Shown: piece by piece, positions 43,355 to 52,246 of the stretch
Layout: every line of letters starts with the position of its first letter
Position numbering within the stretch: position 1 is the stretch's first letter
NCBI RefSeq assembly: GCF_011751765.2
Contig: NZ_CP061169.1
Coordinates: 3,224,001-3,288,000 of the forward strand
Length of the DNA stretch: 64,000 nt
Source: Paramicrobacterium chengjingii
GTDB taxonomy: Bacteria > Actinomycetota > Actinomycetes > Actinomycetales > Microbacteriaceae
Direction of reading: 5' to 3'
The notes under the pieces: model-generated
What the model was told of the DNA's origin: nothing
Database searches by the model: none
Seen by the model: the letters and a program-made list of their open reading frames with translations, nothing else
Program-made: the position numbers and the translations under genes

Positions 43355-44359
43355 TTGCCTGCCAACGCCGCATTCACCGATTCGACCACTATTGAGAAGC
43401 AGCTCACCGCAGCCAGGGAGGCCATCGCCTCGCTCAAGGGCATCTCGCGAGTTGTGCTCACCGCATGCGGCGGGTCGCACGCCGTCATGATGCCATTTGA
43501 GTACTTCCTTGACACAAACGCATCGTCGTTCGAAGCCAAGGTCATCAACGCTGCCGAGTTCACATCACGAAACTCCTCTCGTATCGACGAGAGCACCGTC
43601 GTCATTCTGTGCTCGCACTCCGGAACCACGCCTGAAACAACCGAAGCCGCACGCTTTGCGCGCTCACGCGGCGCACTCACTGTTGCCTTCACCTTCGACC
43701 CTGCATCCCCTCTGGCCGAGGCTTCCGAACACGTTGTCGCGTACCAACACGGTGAAGGCAAGAGCGAGGCACACATTGCTCCAACCCTCATCCTGCGTCT
43801 TGTCGCCGGCATTCTCGATGATCGTGATGGCACTACGCTTGCCGATTCTGCAACCAAGGCGACAGCCACTCTCAATGACCGCGCCCCGGCGATTCGCGCC
43901 GATTACGCGGACAGAGCTAACCATTGGGGCTTTGAATCTCGCCGCGAACCGTTGATCTACACGATGGCTTCCGGCTCCAACTACGGTTCTGCATATTCAT
44001 TCGCAATCTGCCTGTTGCAAGAAATGCAATGGGTTCACTCGGCGGCTATCCACTCCGGAGAGTATTTCCACGGTCCATTTGAAGTCACCGACTTTGATGT
44101 TCCTTTCATCGCGCTCATCGGTCTCGACGAGACCCGACCAGTTGAGCAGCGTGCCGTCGACTTTCTCCAGAAGTACTCAAAACGTGCGCTCGTCATCGAC
44201 GCGCAGGAATTCGGACTCAGTGACGTCGACGAGAGAGTCCGTCCTGTCTTCACTCACATCATCTTCAACATCGTTCTCCGTGCCTACGCAGACGCCCTCG
44301 CTGACCACCGTGGTCACCCGCTGAGTGTTCGTCGCTACATGTGGCGCATGGAGTACTGA
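43355..44359 (+). CDS. frlB: Fructosamine-6-phosphate deglycase (FrlB), SIS domains
   Basis: 334 residues from a TTG start at 43355, supported by AAAGGGG 5-6 bases upstream. SIS motifs LTACGGSHAVMMPFEYFLD and VILCSHSGTTPETTEAARFA, the catalytic-region EMQWVHSAAIHSGEYFHGPFE and the C-terminal RRYMWRMEY all match FrlB. It splits a 6-phosphorylated Amadori compound into glucose 6-phosphate and the free amine or amino acid. Heads an operon with the same order as Bacillus subtilis frlB-O-N-M-D. Confidence 0.88.
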   Translation: MPANAAFTDSTTIEKQLTAAREAIASLKGISRVVLTACGGSHAVMMPFEYFLDTNASSFEAKVINAAEFTSRNSSRIDESTVVILCSHSGTTPETTEAARFARSRGALTVAFTFDPASPLAEASEHVVAYQHGEGKSEAHIAPTLILRLVAGILDDRDGTTLADSATKATATLNDRAPAIRADYADRANHWGFESRREPLIYTMASGSNYGSAYSFAICLLQEMQWVHSAAIHSGEYFHGPFEVTDFDVPFIALIGLDETRPVEQRAVDFLQKYSKRALVIDAQEFGLSDVDERVRPVFTHIIFNIVLRAYADALADHRGHPLSVRRYMWRMEY

Positions 44360-44395
44360 TCTCTGGCAGATCGACACTGGAATGAAAGGGACGCA

Positions 44396-45679
44396 ATGAA
44401 GCGTGCAAGAACACGGATAATCACGGCAGCGATCGCGGTTGCTGCGCTCGCACTTCCGCTCGCCGCATGTTCGGCTGACGGCGGCGCAAGTGACGGGCAA
44501 GTGGAAATCAGCTTTTTTCACAGGTGGCCTAACGAACCGAAGAAAACATACTACGACGAGATCGTCAAGCAGTTTGAGCAGCAGAATCCTGACATCAAAG
44601 TGAATGTTGAGAGGGTGCTCAACGACTCTTATAAAGACAAGGTGAAGGTCGTCGCGGGGTCCGCGAACGCTCCTGATCTGATGTTCTCGTGGAGCGGCAC
44701 ATTCACAAAGGAACTTGTTGAAGGGGGGAACGTCATGGATCTCGGTCCATGGCTGAAAGAGAACTCCGACTTCGCAGACAGCTTCCATCCGAGTCAGCTT
44801 GAGCCGTTCAACATTGATGGCGCACAGTACGGACTCCCGGTGGGAATGCAGTCGAAGGTCTTCTTCTACAACAAAGACGTCTTTGACGATCTGGGCCTTG
44901 ACGCACCGACGAATTGGGCTGAGTTCACATCCGTGCTCGATTCGATCAAGTCGAAAGATATGACCCCGATCGAGTATGGAGCTCAAGACCAATGGACGAT
45001 CGCGCATTGGGTGGGAACCCTCAATCAGCGCACAGTCAATCCCGACGTTTTCGAGTCCGATCAAGACCCGTCCAAGGGCGAATTCACAGACCCCGGCTAC
45101 GTCACCGCACTCAAGCGGTTCCAAGAGCTGTCGGAGTATATGAACGACGACATGGCTGCAATTAACCATGAGGTCGCTCGAAATTCCTGGGTGGCCGGTG
45201 ATGCACCGATCTTCTACGCCCAAAGCGCTGAAGTGGGCTACTTCGGGGACGCACAGTTCGACTACGGGACATTCAATTTCCCCGCCGTCAAAGGGGGAGA
45301 AGGCGACCCCAAGCAATTGACTGGTGCTCCCGAAGGCTTCGTGATCGCCAAAAACACAAAACATCCCGACGAGACGAAACGCTTGCTTGAGTTCATCTTG
45401 AGCAAGGAGAACGGCGTCAAGTACATGGAGGATACCGGTGAGTTGAGCCCGATCAAGGGAGCGGTTGACGAGGCGGACGTTCCTCAGATCGTCAAGGACA
45501 TGTCCGACGACATCATTGACGCAAGTCAGATGACTCCGTGGCTTGATAACGCGTATGACCCGCAAATCGTTCAGGTCTACCTATCAGAAACTCAACTCAT
45601 GCTCGGTGGTCAGCAGACGCCTGAAGGGGTCATGAAGAAGGTACAGGAGGCGGCGGAACGCACGCGTAACGCCTCGTGA
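44396..45679 (+). CDS. frlO: CUT1-type substrate-binding lipoprotein (FrlO-like)
   Basis: 427 residues, AAAGGG 6 bases before the ATG. Lipobox LPLAAC at about residue 25. SBP_bac_1 family: ISFFHRWPNEPKKTYYDEIVKQFEQQNPDIKV, PDLMFSWSGTF, GLPVGMQSKVFFYNKDVFDDLGLDAPTNWAEF and a C-lobe GAPEGFVIAKNTKHPDETKRLLEFI. Expected to bind glycated amino acids, by comparison with the frl operon. Followed by a strong intercistronic hairpin. Confidence 0.88.
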   Translation: MKRARTRIITAAIAVAALALPLAACSADGGASDGQVEISFFHRWPNEPKKTYYDEIVKQFEQQNPDIKVNVERVLNDSYKDKVKVVAGSANAPDLMFSWSGTFTKELVEGGNVMDLGPWLKENSDFADSFHPSQLEPFNIDGAQYGLPVGMQSKVFFYNKDVFDDLGLDAPTNWAEFTSVLDSIKSKDMTPIEYGAQDQWTIAHWVGTLNQRTVNPDVFESDQDPSKGEFTDPGYVTALKRFQELSEYMNDDMAAINHEVARNSWVAGDAPIFYAQSAEVGYFGDAQFDYGTFNFPAVKGGEGDPKQLTGAPEGFVIAKNTKHPDETKRLLEFILSKENGVKYMEDTGELSPIKGAVDEADVPQIVKDMSDDIIDASQMTPWLDNAYDPQIVQVYLSETQLMLGGQQTPEGVMKKVQEAAERTRNAS

Positions 45680-45684
45680 CATCG

Positions 45685-45716
45685 GGGGCCGTCGGCATGA
45701 CAGTGCCGACGGCCCC
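45685..45716 (+). terminator. Intercistronic hairpin after the binding-protein gene
   Basis: GGGGCCGTCGGCA (45685-45697) pairs perfectly over 13 bp with 45704-45716 around a 6-base loop, followed by a pyrimidine-rich stretch. Such attenuating or mRNA-stabilising hairpins are common after the binding-protein gene, keeping it in excess over the permeases. Confidence 0.65.
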
Positions 45717-45754
45717 GCTGACCCTTCTCTTCTGCTCAGAAATGAGGTGCACTG

Positions 45755-46636
45755 ATGAGACCTCGCACTCGGGCGCTCGGAAACGCTCTTTACGTTCTTC
45801 CAGCCCTCGCACTCATCGGCCTTTTTGTCTACTATCCGCTTGCAGCAAATCTCTACTACAGCTTCTTCTCGTTCAGCGCTGGCGCAGGCGAGATGAAACC
45901 AGTCGGCTTTGACAACATTGTCAGGCTCGTCAGCGATCCGATCATTGCGCAATCGCTCTTGCATAACGTCGTTTATGCGGTCGTATCGATTGTTTTACAG
46001 GTGGGTGGCTCTCTCGTCGTCGCCGCATGGCTCACGCACCTGTTGGGGCCCCGCCTGGGTTCAATTCTCCGGAGCATCTATTTTCTGCCAGCGGTCATCT
46101 CCATCACCGTTATCGCCCTGATGTTCACTTTTGTGTACAACGCGCGCGGTGGTCTCTTAAATGGGGTACTTGAGCTTGTCGGGCTCGAGGGCCTGCAGAC
46201 TGGCTGGTTGGCAAACGTCGATACTGCCTTGGGCTCTGTCATTGCGGTGTCGCAGTGGCAAAGCGTCGGGTACGTCTGCATGCTGTACGTGGTCGCCCTG
46301 CAGCAGATTCCCATCGAGTACTACGAAGCTGCCGCCCTCGACGGCGCGGGACGCGTCCGCCAGTTCTTCAGCATCACAGTTCCGCAATCGAAAGAGATGA
46401 TCTTCGTTGCTCTGATTCTGACGATCACTGGCGCATTTACCGTCTTCAATGAGCCATTCATTTTAACTCGAGGCGGGCCCGGTAACGCGTCACAAGTGCT
46501 CGCGACGTACATGTACAACCAAGGATTCTTTCAGAACCAAATGGGGTACGCATCTGCGATCGCAACCTTCATTTTCGTGATCACACTGATCATCTCGATT
46601 GTGCAGATGCTGTCGTTCCGAAGTGGGAAAGAGTGA
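45755..46636 (+). CDS. frlN: CUT1 ABC permease, MalF type (FrlN-like)
   Basis: 293 residues, six membrane helices. Starts NALYVLPALALIGLFVYYPLAANLYYSFFSF, the MalF/UgpA-type first helix, and has the EAA loop EYYEAAALDGAGRVRQFFSITVPQ that docks to the ATPase. No ATPase gene is present in this operon, so, as in Bacillus frl, a shared MsmX-type ATPase elsewhere must power it. Confidence 0.9.
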   Translation: MRPRTRALGNALYVLPALALIGLFVYYPLAANLYYSFFSFSAGAGEMKPVGFDNIVRLVSDPIIAQSLLHNVVYAVVSIVLQVGGSLVVAAWLTHLLGPRLGSILRSIYFLPAVISITVIALMFTFVYNARGGLLNGVLELVGLEGLQTGWLANVDTALGSVIAVSQWQSVGYVCMLYVVALQQIPIEYYEAAALDGAGRVRQFFSITVPQSKEMIFVALILTITGAFTVFNEPFILTRGGPGNASQVLATYMYNQGFFQNQMGYASAIATFIFVITLIISIVQMLSFRSGKE

Positions 46637-46637
46637 C

Positions 46638-47486
46638 ATGACTGTCCAGAATCTACCGCTCCGTCCTGTAGAGCGCATTCGCCAACTTCCCGTCTACATC
46701 ATTCTTGTGATCTACGCGATCGTCATTGCGTATCCGTTGATCTGGATGGTGATCTCATCGTTCAAGTCCTCGACTGAGATCTTCAGCGATCCGTGGGGTC
46801 TCCCGTCAGTCTGGCTCGTGCAGAACTATGCAGACGCCTGGGAAACGGGGATCTCTGGCTACTTCATCAACTCATTGATCGTGACGATCATCACGACGCT
46901 CGCCACCGTCCTCATTGCTGCGCTCTGTGCCTATGGCATGGTGAGAATGTCGAACAAAGTGGCCAACGTCGTTCTTCTACTTGCGATGGGAGGACTCGTT
47001 GTCGCGCCCCAAGTGAGCCTCATTCCTCTGTACCAAATGCTCGATGCCTTTAACCTGCTCGACACATACTGGGCAATGGTCCTCCCGTATGTTGCCTTCC
47101 GCCTCCCCATGGCAGTTCTCTTGATCCGTTCAGTATTCCTGGCGGTACCCAAAGAGCTCATCGATGCGGCGACAATTGATGGATGTCGGTCACTTGGAAT
47201 CCTTCGACACGTCTACCTCCCGATCAGCAGATCGATATTGACGACCGCGGGCGTGCTCACCGCATACTTCGCGTGGAATGAGTTCCTGTTTGCCATCGTC
47301 TTTGTCAATGATGACGCGATGCGAACGATCCCTGCAGGGCTCATGTCGTTCCGAGACGCTCTTTCGACAGAATGGGGCGTGCTCCTAGCTGGGCTCGTTA
47401 TCGCGGCTCTTCCCATCGTTGTCGCGTTCATCGTGCTGCAACGCTATTTCGTCGCAGGAATTACCACTGGCAGTGTGAAGGGATAG
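46638..47486 (+). CDS. frlM: CUT1 ABC permease, MalG type (FrlM-like)
   Basis: 282 residues from the ATG one base after the previous stop; a longer frame overlaps frlN too far. MalG-type first helix ILVIYAIVIAYPLIWMVISSFKSSTEIF and EAA loop KELIDAATIDGCRSLGILRHVYLPISR. Second half of the heterodimeric channel. Confidence 0.9.
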   Translation: MTVQNLPLRPVERIRQLPVYIILVIYAIVIAYPLIWMVISSFKSSTEIFSDPWGLPSVWLVQNYADAWETGISGYFINSLIVTIITTLATVLIAALCAYGMVRMSNKVANVVLLLAMGGLVVAPQVSLIPLYQMLDAFNLLDTYWAMVLPYVAFRLPMAVLLIRSVFLAVPKELIDAATIDGCRSLGILRHVYLPISRSILTTAGVLTAYFAWNEFLFAIVFVNDDAMRTIPAGLMSFRDALSTEWGVLLAGLVIAALPIVVAFIVLQRYFVAGITTGSVKG

Positions 47487-47488
47487 AA

Positions 47489-48400
47489 ATGTATCTGCCG
47501 AATCAGCTTCGCGAACTTCTCATTCCCGTCGCCGCGCCCTCGTTAGTCGGGGTAGGCGACAACGTGCTCGACTGCTATCTTGACGAAGACCTTGCCTACC
47601 CTGGCGGCAACGCCCTGAACGTTGCTGTCTACTCGCGACTGTTCTTTGGCGGAAAGTCGGGCTTCATCGGCATCATGGGAGATGACCGATTCGCTGAGCA
47701 TCTGCGGCACACTATCGTTGAGGTCGGAGTCGACTGTGAAAGAACTCGCCGAGCACACGGGGCGAACGGAATGGCTTTTGTGTCCCTCGACTCAGATGGC
47801 GACAGACGATTCGTCGGCTCAAACTATGGCGGCGTGCAGCACCAGCTGCGGCTCCGCATGACGGAGCAGGATCACGACTACATAGCGAGATTCGCGCGAT
47901 TGCACACCTCCGTGTACTCATCAATTGAGTCAGAACTTCCGTCGATCGTTGATCGGGGCACCAAAACGTCATTCGACTATTCAAACGACGCGACTGACAG
48001 GCTCATTGCCGAAACGGCTCCGTATGTCGAGGTCGGTTTTTTCTCGGCGGGACAGGCAAGTGCAAGCGAAGTCGATGACCTGGGCCAGCGCGGGATTCGT
48101 GCCGGTATGCAGACAGTCGTGGTCACCCGAGGGGATCAAGGAGCGGTTGCCTATGAGAAAGGAGCGCGGCACCCAGCGGCGGTGAAAGACGTCACCGCTG
48201 TGGATGCTCTTGGGGCAGGCGATGCATTTATCGCCGGATTTCTCGCTGGCCGCGCCGGTGGCCTCGACACGGATGCGTGTATGGACGTCGCGGCGACAAC
48301 GGGGGCCCTCGCCTGCACAATGCGTGGCGCCTTTGGCTACCCTGTGGTTGCGGGGGTTGACGCGCGGAAGCAGATTCTCAGGCGCTATTCCCATACATAA
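47489..48400 (+). CDS. frlD: Fructosamine kinase (FrlD), PfkB family
   Basis: 303 residues from the ATG 2 bases after frlM, with GAAGGGA upstream. GVGDNVLDCYLDEDLAYPGGNALNVAVYSR at the start and DALGAGDAFIAGFLAG near the end are the FrlD-type PfkB signatures. About 20 residues longer at the N-terminus than the copy at 41113. Phosphorylates the imported fructosamine at C6 for FrlB. Confidence 0.87.
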   Translation: MYLPNQLRELLIPVAAPSLVGVGDNVLDCYLDEDLAYPGGNALNVAVYSRLFFGGKSGFIGIMGDDRFAEHLRHTIVEVGVDCERTRRAHGANGMAFVSLDSDGDRRFVGSNYGGVQHQLRLRMTEQDHDYIARFARLHTSVYSSIESELPSIVDRGTKTSFDYSNDATDRLIAETAPYVEVGFFSAGQASASEVDDLGQRGIRAGMQTVVVTRGDQGAVAYEKGARHPAAVKDVTAVDALGAGDAFIAGFLAGRAGGLDTDACMDVAATTGALACTMRGAFGYPVVAGVDARKQILRRYSHT

Positions 48401-48417
48401 GCACGAGAGGCGAAATT

Positions 48418-49140
48418 GTGGTTCGATCATCAGCGTCGCTGCATGAGCAAGTTCGGCTTGCACTTACACAGGAGATAAATGCCGGAAAGTACGACTCCGT
48501 CAGGATGCTCCCGGCAGAGCCCGAGCTCTGCAAACGGTTCGGGGTCAGCCGAATTACAGTGCGACGCGCGGTATCTGACCTCGAAGACCTCGGGCTTGTT
48601 CGCCGCAGGCAGGGCGCCGGCACTTTCGTTACCGGTGGCGGAGAAATGCTCGGAACAATGACGATCGGGGGGTTCGCTGACAAAGTCACCTCGGGGGGCA
48701 CGAAATCCCGGTCCGTGAAGCGATCAGACGTGACACAGGCAGATGCCACGACTGCGCAGTCGCTTCAAATTGAAACCGGGGACACGATCTTTCGCCTTGA
48801 ACGCGTCTTCCTTCTTAATGATGTTCCTCTGTCTCTCGATCGCAGTGTCTACTCGCTCGATCGTTTTCCAGATTTCCAATCAAAGATCGGCGAGGAAACG
48901 TCAACCTACCAAGTGCTTCGTGAACAATACGGCGTTCGCTTTGCAGAGGTCCGGCGTGAAGTGCGCATTGGATACACGACCCGGGAGACCGCGGAATGGC
49001 TGCAGATGCCAGAACACGACCCGCTGATTGTCGTTGAGAAGGTCGCCCTTGATCCCGACGGTGAGGTCATTCACATCTCTCACGTCGAGACTGCACCGAG
49101 CAGAGTGAAACTCAGCATGGTTGCGCGAGACGAGCACTAA
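48418..49140 (+). CDS. frlR: GntR/HutC-family regulator of the frl operon (FrlR-like)
   Basis: 240 residues from a GTG with GAGAGG upstream. Winged helix at 1-70: LHEQVRLALTQEINAGKYDSVRMLPAEPELCKRFGVSRITVRRAVSDLEDLGLVRRRQGAGTFV; UTRA effector domain afterwards (DTIFRLERVFLLNDVPLSLDRSVY, YGVRFAEVRREVRIGYTT). Position after frlD equals that of frlR in Bacillus. Likely represses from the 43304-43333 palindrome. Confidence 0.87.
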   Translation: MVRSSASLHEQVRLALTQEINAGKYDSVRMLPAEPELCKRFGVSRITVRRAVSDLEDLGLVRRRQGAGTFVTGGGEMLGTMTIGGFADKVTSGGTKSRSVKRSDVTQADATTAQSLQIETGDTIFRLERVFLLNDVPLSLDRSVYSLDRFPDFQSKIGEETSTYQVLREQYGVRFAEVRREVRIGYTTRETAEWLQMPEHDPLIVVEKVALDPDGEVIHISHVETAPSRVKLSMVARDEH

Positions 49141-49214
49141 CGCCTTCCACACGCCACAATTTGACCAACAAGACCGAGGATCTCGAGGGCCAAACTGGCC
49201 AGGAATGGAGGCCC

Positions 49215-49871
49215 GTGACTAGCCACATAGACGCCGTGATTTTTGATTGCGATGGTGTTCTCGTCGACAGTGAAGTCCTCACGATGACAGTTGGGCAACG
49301 AGTGCTAGCCGACCTGGGCTGGCACGTCGAGCTATCCACTCTCATCGAAATGTTCGTGGGCTGCACCCATGAATATTACGTCGAGCAGGTCGAGAAGAAT
49401 CTCGGGCGAAAACTGGAGGACGACTGGTCCCTTCCGTATCGACCCTGGTACGACGAGGCGTTTGCAGAAGATCTTCGTGAGATAGAGGGAATCTCGGATG
49501 CTGTTGAGCGTATCGCTCTTCCAACAGCGGTTGCGTCGAATAGTGACCACGAACGGATCCGGTCATCGCTCACGACCGTCGGGCTCTTCGACCGATTTGA
49601 CGGGCGCATCTGCAGCGCCGAGGATGTGCCGGACGGTAAGCCAGCACCCGATGTCTACCTCAAGGCCGCCGAGACACTCGGCGTAGCTCCCGAACGCTGC
49701 ATCGCCGTCGAAGACAGCAACGTCGGTGTTCAGGCCGCACGCGCAGCGGGCATGACGGTCCTCGCGTACGAAACTGACATGACACCCGCGGGCTGGTTCG
49801 ACCGACCAGACATCACGGTCTTCCGGTCAATGGCCGACCTCCCCGCTCTTGTCGATGAACTGTCCAACTGA
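49215..49871 (+). CDS. HAD-superfamily phosphatase/phosphomutase, beta-phosphoglucomutase-like
   Basis: 218 residues from the GTG at 49215, just after AATGGAGG; a TTG at 49161 would add 18 residues. Motif I FDCDGVLVDSE (nucleophile Asp), motif II VASNSD, motif III/IV KPAPDVYLKAAETLGV and CIAVEDSNVGVQAARAAGM. Cap domain in the first third. Members dephosphorylate sugar phosphates or isomerise beta-glucose 1-phosphate. In this operon it could act on glucose 6-phosphate or on stalled sugar phosphates. The 133 bases to the next gene (49872-50004) show nothing recognisable. Confidence 0.85.
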   Translation: MTSHIDAVIFDCDGVLVDSEVLTMTVGQRVLADLGWHVELSTLIEMFVGCTHEYYVEQVEKNLGRKLEDDWSLPYRPWYDEAFAEDLREIEGISDAVERIALPTAVASNSDHERIRSSLTTVGLFDRFDGRICSAEDVPDGKPAPDVYLKAAETLGVAPERCIAVEDSNVGVQAARAAGMTVLAYETDMTPAGWFDRPDITVFRSMADLPALVDELSN

Positions 49872-50004
49872 AGTGCCGTCATTCGTAATTCGTGATGAAG
49901 GCCCCGAGATCAGAGCGACCGAGGCTTCGCGACCGGCCAGCGGTCATCGTTCAGCGTCGGTCGGTATCGTGGCACCCGCAGCTGGAGTTCATGTTCAACG
50001 AGAC

Positions 50005-50970
50005 TCAGGCAATCGGCGCATAGAGCTTCTGGGCTGTGCCAAAGAAGAAGTCGCGCTTCTCAGATGCTGAGAGCCCGCGCGTGATCTGCGTGTAGCCGTC
50101 GACGAGCTCGCGATAGGTCGTGAACATGCCGTCGACAGGGAAGTTGCTGCCGAACATAACCCGCTCAGCGCCAAAGAGCTCGATGATACTCAGCACGATG
50201 TCGCGGTTCAGATCCACAGTCCACGGCTTGCCCTCGACACAAAGACCGGATGCTTTCACGAAGACGTTCGGGCAGACTGCCGCCTGCGCCATCGCCTCAC
50301 TCCATGCTCGGATCGTCTCTGGCTCGCGGTCAAGTAGAACCCCGGAGTGGTTGATGATCAGCGTCGTTGCGGGGTACGTGTCGGCGAGCGCGCATGCTTC
50401 CGGCAGATTCCACCAGGGAGTCTGCAACTCGAAGTGGAGCCCGAAGCGACCGAGCAGCTCGTACCCTCGTCGCCACGTCGGATTGCTCATCAACGTTTGG
50501 TTACCAGCGACAGCATCCGCCCGTGTCGCGGGCCCGCCTGGCTTGTGGCGCACGCTCCGCACGATGTCGAATTCGCTAAGCGCTTCGAGAGTCGATTCAA
50601 CGTCGTCGGCATCTAACCAGGCCTGCGCGGCCATCGCCCCCGGAACTCCCGTCTCTTTCGCGACGCCGGCGATGTACCGAACTTCGCCCAACGCGTCGGT
50701 CGGATCCCACTCAGCTTCCATATACACCGACGACGTCACCCCGACGTCGCTGATGTCGCGCAGGTAGTCGGAGGCGAGATAGTTCTTTTTGATCGCCGAG
50801 TAGTCGCCGTACCGGTGCGGTACATTCCCCGACGGCATCAGCCACGGGTAGAGGTTTTCATCGAGATCCCACACATGGTGGTGAGCGTCGATGATGGGGC
50901 CGCCGTACGCGACTCCGGGTGCAAAGTCCGTCGCCGCGGCGGCATCCGTGGGGTTGGATGGCTCAGGCAC
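50005..50970 (-). CDS. Amidohydrolase-family lactonase (fuconolactonase / PDC-hydrolase type)
   Basis: 321 residues. Metal site IIDAHHHVWDLDENLYPW, then the family's later histidine INHSGVL and a C-terminal FGSNFPVD Asp-like region, as in L-fucono- and L-rhamnono-lactonases of the Amidohydro_2 family. Would open a sugar lactone to the acid. Start overlaps the permease stop by 8 bases. Last gene of the leftward acid-sugar unit. Confidence 0.85.
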   Translation of the reverse strand: MPEPSNPTDAAAATDFAPGVAYGGPIIDAHHHVWDLDENLYPWLMPSGNVPHRYGDYSAIKKNYLASDYLRDISDVGVTSSVYMEAEWDPTDALGEVRYIAGVAKETGVPGAMAAQAWLDADDVESTLEALSEFDIVRSVRHKPGGPATRADAVAGNQTLMSNPTWRRGYELLGRFGLHFELQTPWWNLPEACALADTYPATTLIINHSGVLLDREPETIRAWSEAMAQAAVCPNVFVKASGLCVEGKPWTVDLNRDIVLSIIELFGAERVMFGSNFPVDGMFTTYRELVDGYTQITRGLSASEKRDFFFGTAQKLYAPIA

Positions 50971-52246
50971 GGTCAGTCACCGTGCTCTTCGAGCGTGAGA
51001 AGTTGATCAGCAGTGATGCGACCGTATACACGGCAGCGCACACGGCGAGGAAGACCAAGACGGCGGTGTACCCACCCGTGACGTCGATCAAGATTCCCGC
51101 AACGATCGGAACGATGATTCCCGCCGATGTGCCTGCGAAGTTCATGACTCCCCCGACAAGACCCACCTTGTCGGGCTTGGCGAGCATTGCCGGAATCGAC
51201 CAATACAGTCCGCCGAAGAGGTTGAAGAATACTCCGACGCTGAGCAGCACGATGGCGACTGTCGGGTTGTCCACGAACGGCAAAGCTGCAAGCGGAATGA
51301 AGCTCAGCACGCCTGACCCGCCAAAGAGAATCTTGAACGAGGCGTTGCGCGAGAAGAACCGCTGAAGACGATCCGCAAGAATTCCGCTCAAGATCTCACC
51401 GACCGCTCCACACAGGAAGATCACGAATGTGGCGAAGCCCATCGCGGCGAGGTCAAGCCCGCGAGCATTGGCCAGGTAGCTCGGACCCCACGTGACCAAC
51501 CCCCAGAAGACCATCGCCCACGCAAGTCGACCAACGACCATGGCCGCGATGTTTCCCGCACCGACGCCGGGCTTCTCTTCGTCGGCCTCGACGTCTTGCT
51601 GAATGAGAGCGACTTCTTCCTCATTCACGAGAGGATGCTGCTCGGGGCGGTTACGGATGTACAGAGTGACCAGGATGCCGACAACGACCGTCGTCAGGCC
51701 GATGATGACGAACGACCAGCGCCACGAACCCGTCATGGAGATCAGCCACGCGACGATAAGCCCACCGAAGGCCGCACCGAGCGGCGCACCGCTGTCGATG
51801 AGCGTGATGCCGCTTGCACGTCGCTTCTGCGGCATCCAGTTGGCGACGAGCTTTGATGCCGACGCCATGAACGGAGCCTCGAAGGCACCGAGGCCGAGTC
51901 GCGCGAGAATGAGCATGAATCCGTTCACGGCCAACCCGGCGAACGCGGTGAAGAGACCCCAGATGGCGGCTGCGACGCCGATGACCTTGCGCGGACCGAA
52001 CTTGTCGCCGGCCATGCCCCCGGGAATCTGCAGCAGGCAGTAGGTCCAGAAGAATGCGCTGAGGACGAGGCCCTGAACCGTGGCCGAAATGTGGAACTCT
52101 TCGGTGATCGATGGCAACGCAACACCCAGTGCGCTTCGGTCGATGCAGTTGATCGTGTAGAAGATGAACAGGATCACGACGATTGACCAGCGGACGTTTG
52201 TCGCCGCCCGTCGACCCGTCGATTTCGAAGTTTGTGTCGCACTCAT
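50963..52246 (-). CDS. MFS transporter, ACS family (hexuronate/galactonate type)
   Basis: 427 residues, 12 membrane helices. RWSIVVILFIFYTINCIDRSALGVALPSI at the N-terminus and GDKFGPRKVIGVAAAIWGLFTAFAGLAVNGFMLILARLGLGAFEAP are ACS-family (DgoT, GudP, ExuT) signatures, with the conserved Arg-Leu-G-x-x-E segment. Imports an aldonate or similar acid with protons. Four-base overlap with the dehydrogenase gene upstream. Confidence 0.9.
   Translation of the reverse strand: MSATQTSKSTGRRAATNVRWSIVVILFIFYTINCIDRSALGVALPSITEEFHISATVQGLVLSAFFWTYCLLQIPGGMAGDKFGPRKVIGVAAAIWGLFTAFAGLAVNGFMLILARLGLGAFEAPFMASASKLVANWMPQKRRASGITLIDSGAPLGAAFGGLIVAWLISMTGSWRWSFVIIGLTTVVVGILVTLYIRNRPEQHPLVNEEEVALIQQDVEADEEKPGVGAGNIAAMVVGRLAWAMVFWGLVTWGPSYLANARGLDLAAMGFATFVIFLCGAVGEILSGILADRLQRFFSRNASFKILFGGSGVLSFIPLAALPFVDNPTVAIVLLSVGVFFNLFGGLYWSIPAMLAKPDKVGLVGGVMNFAGTSAGIIVPIVAGILIDVTGGYTAVLVFLAVCAAVYTVASLLINFSRSKSTVTDRA

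Noticed and set aside
44177..45565. 462-codon minus-strand frame opposite the frl binding protein
   Set aside because: Starts inside frlB antisense and shows no family pattern; the sense gene has a lipobox and SBP motifs.
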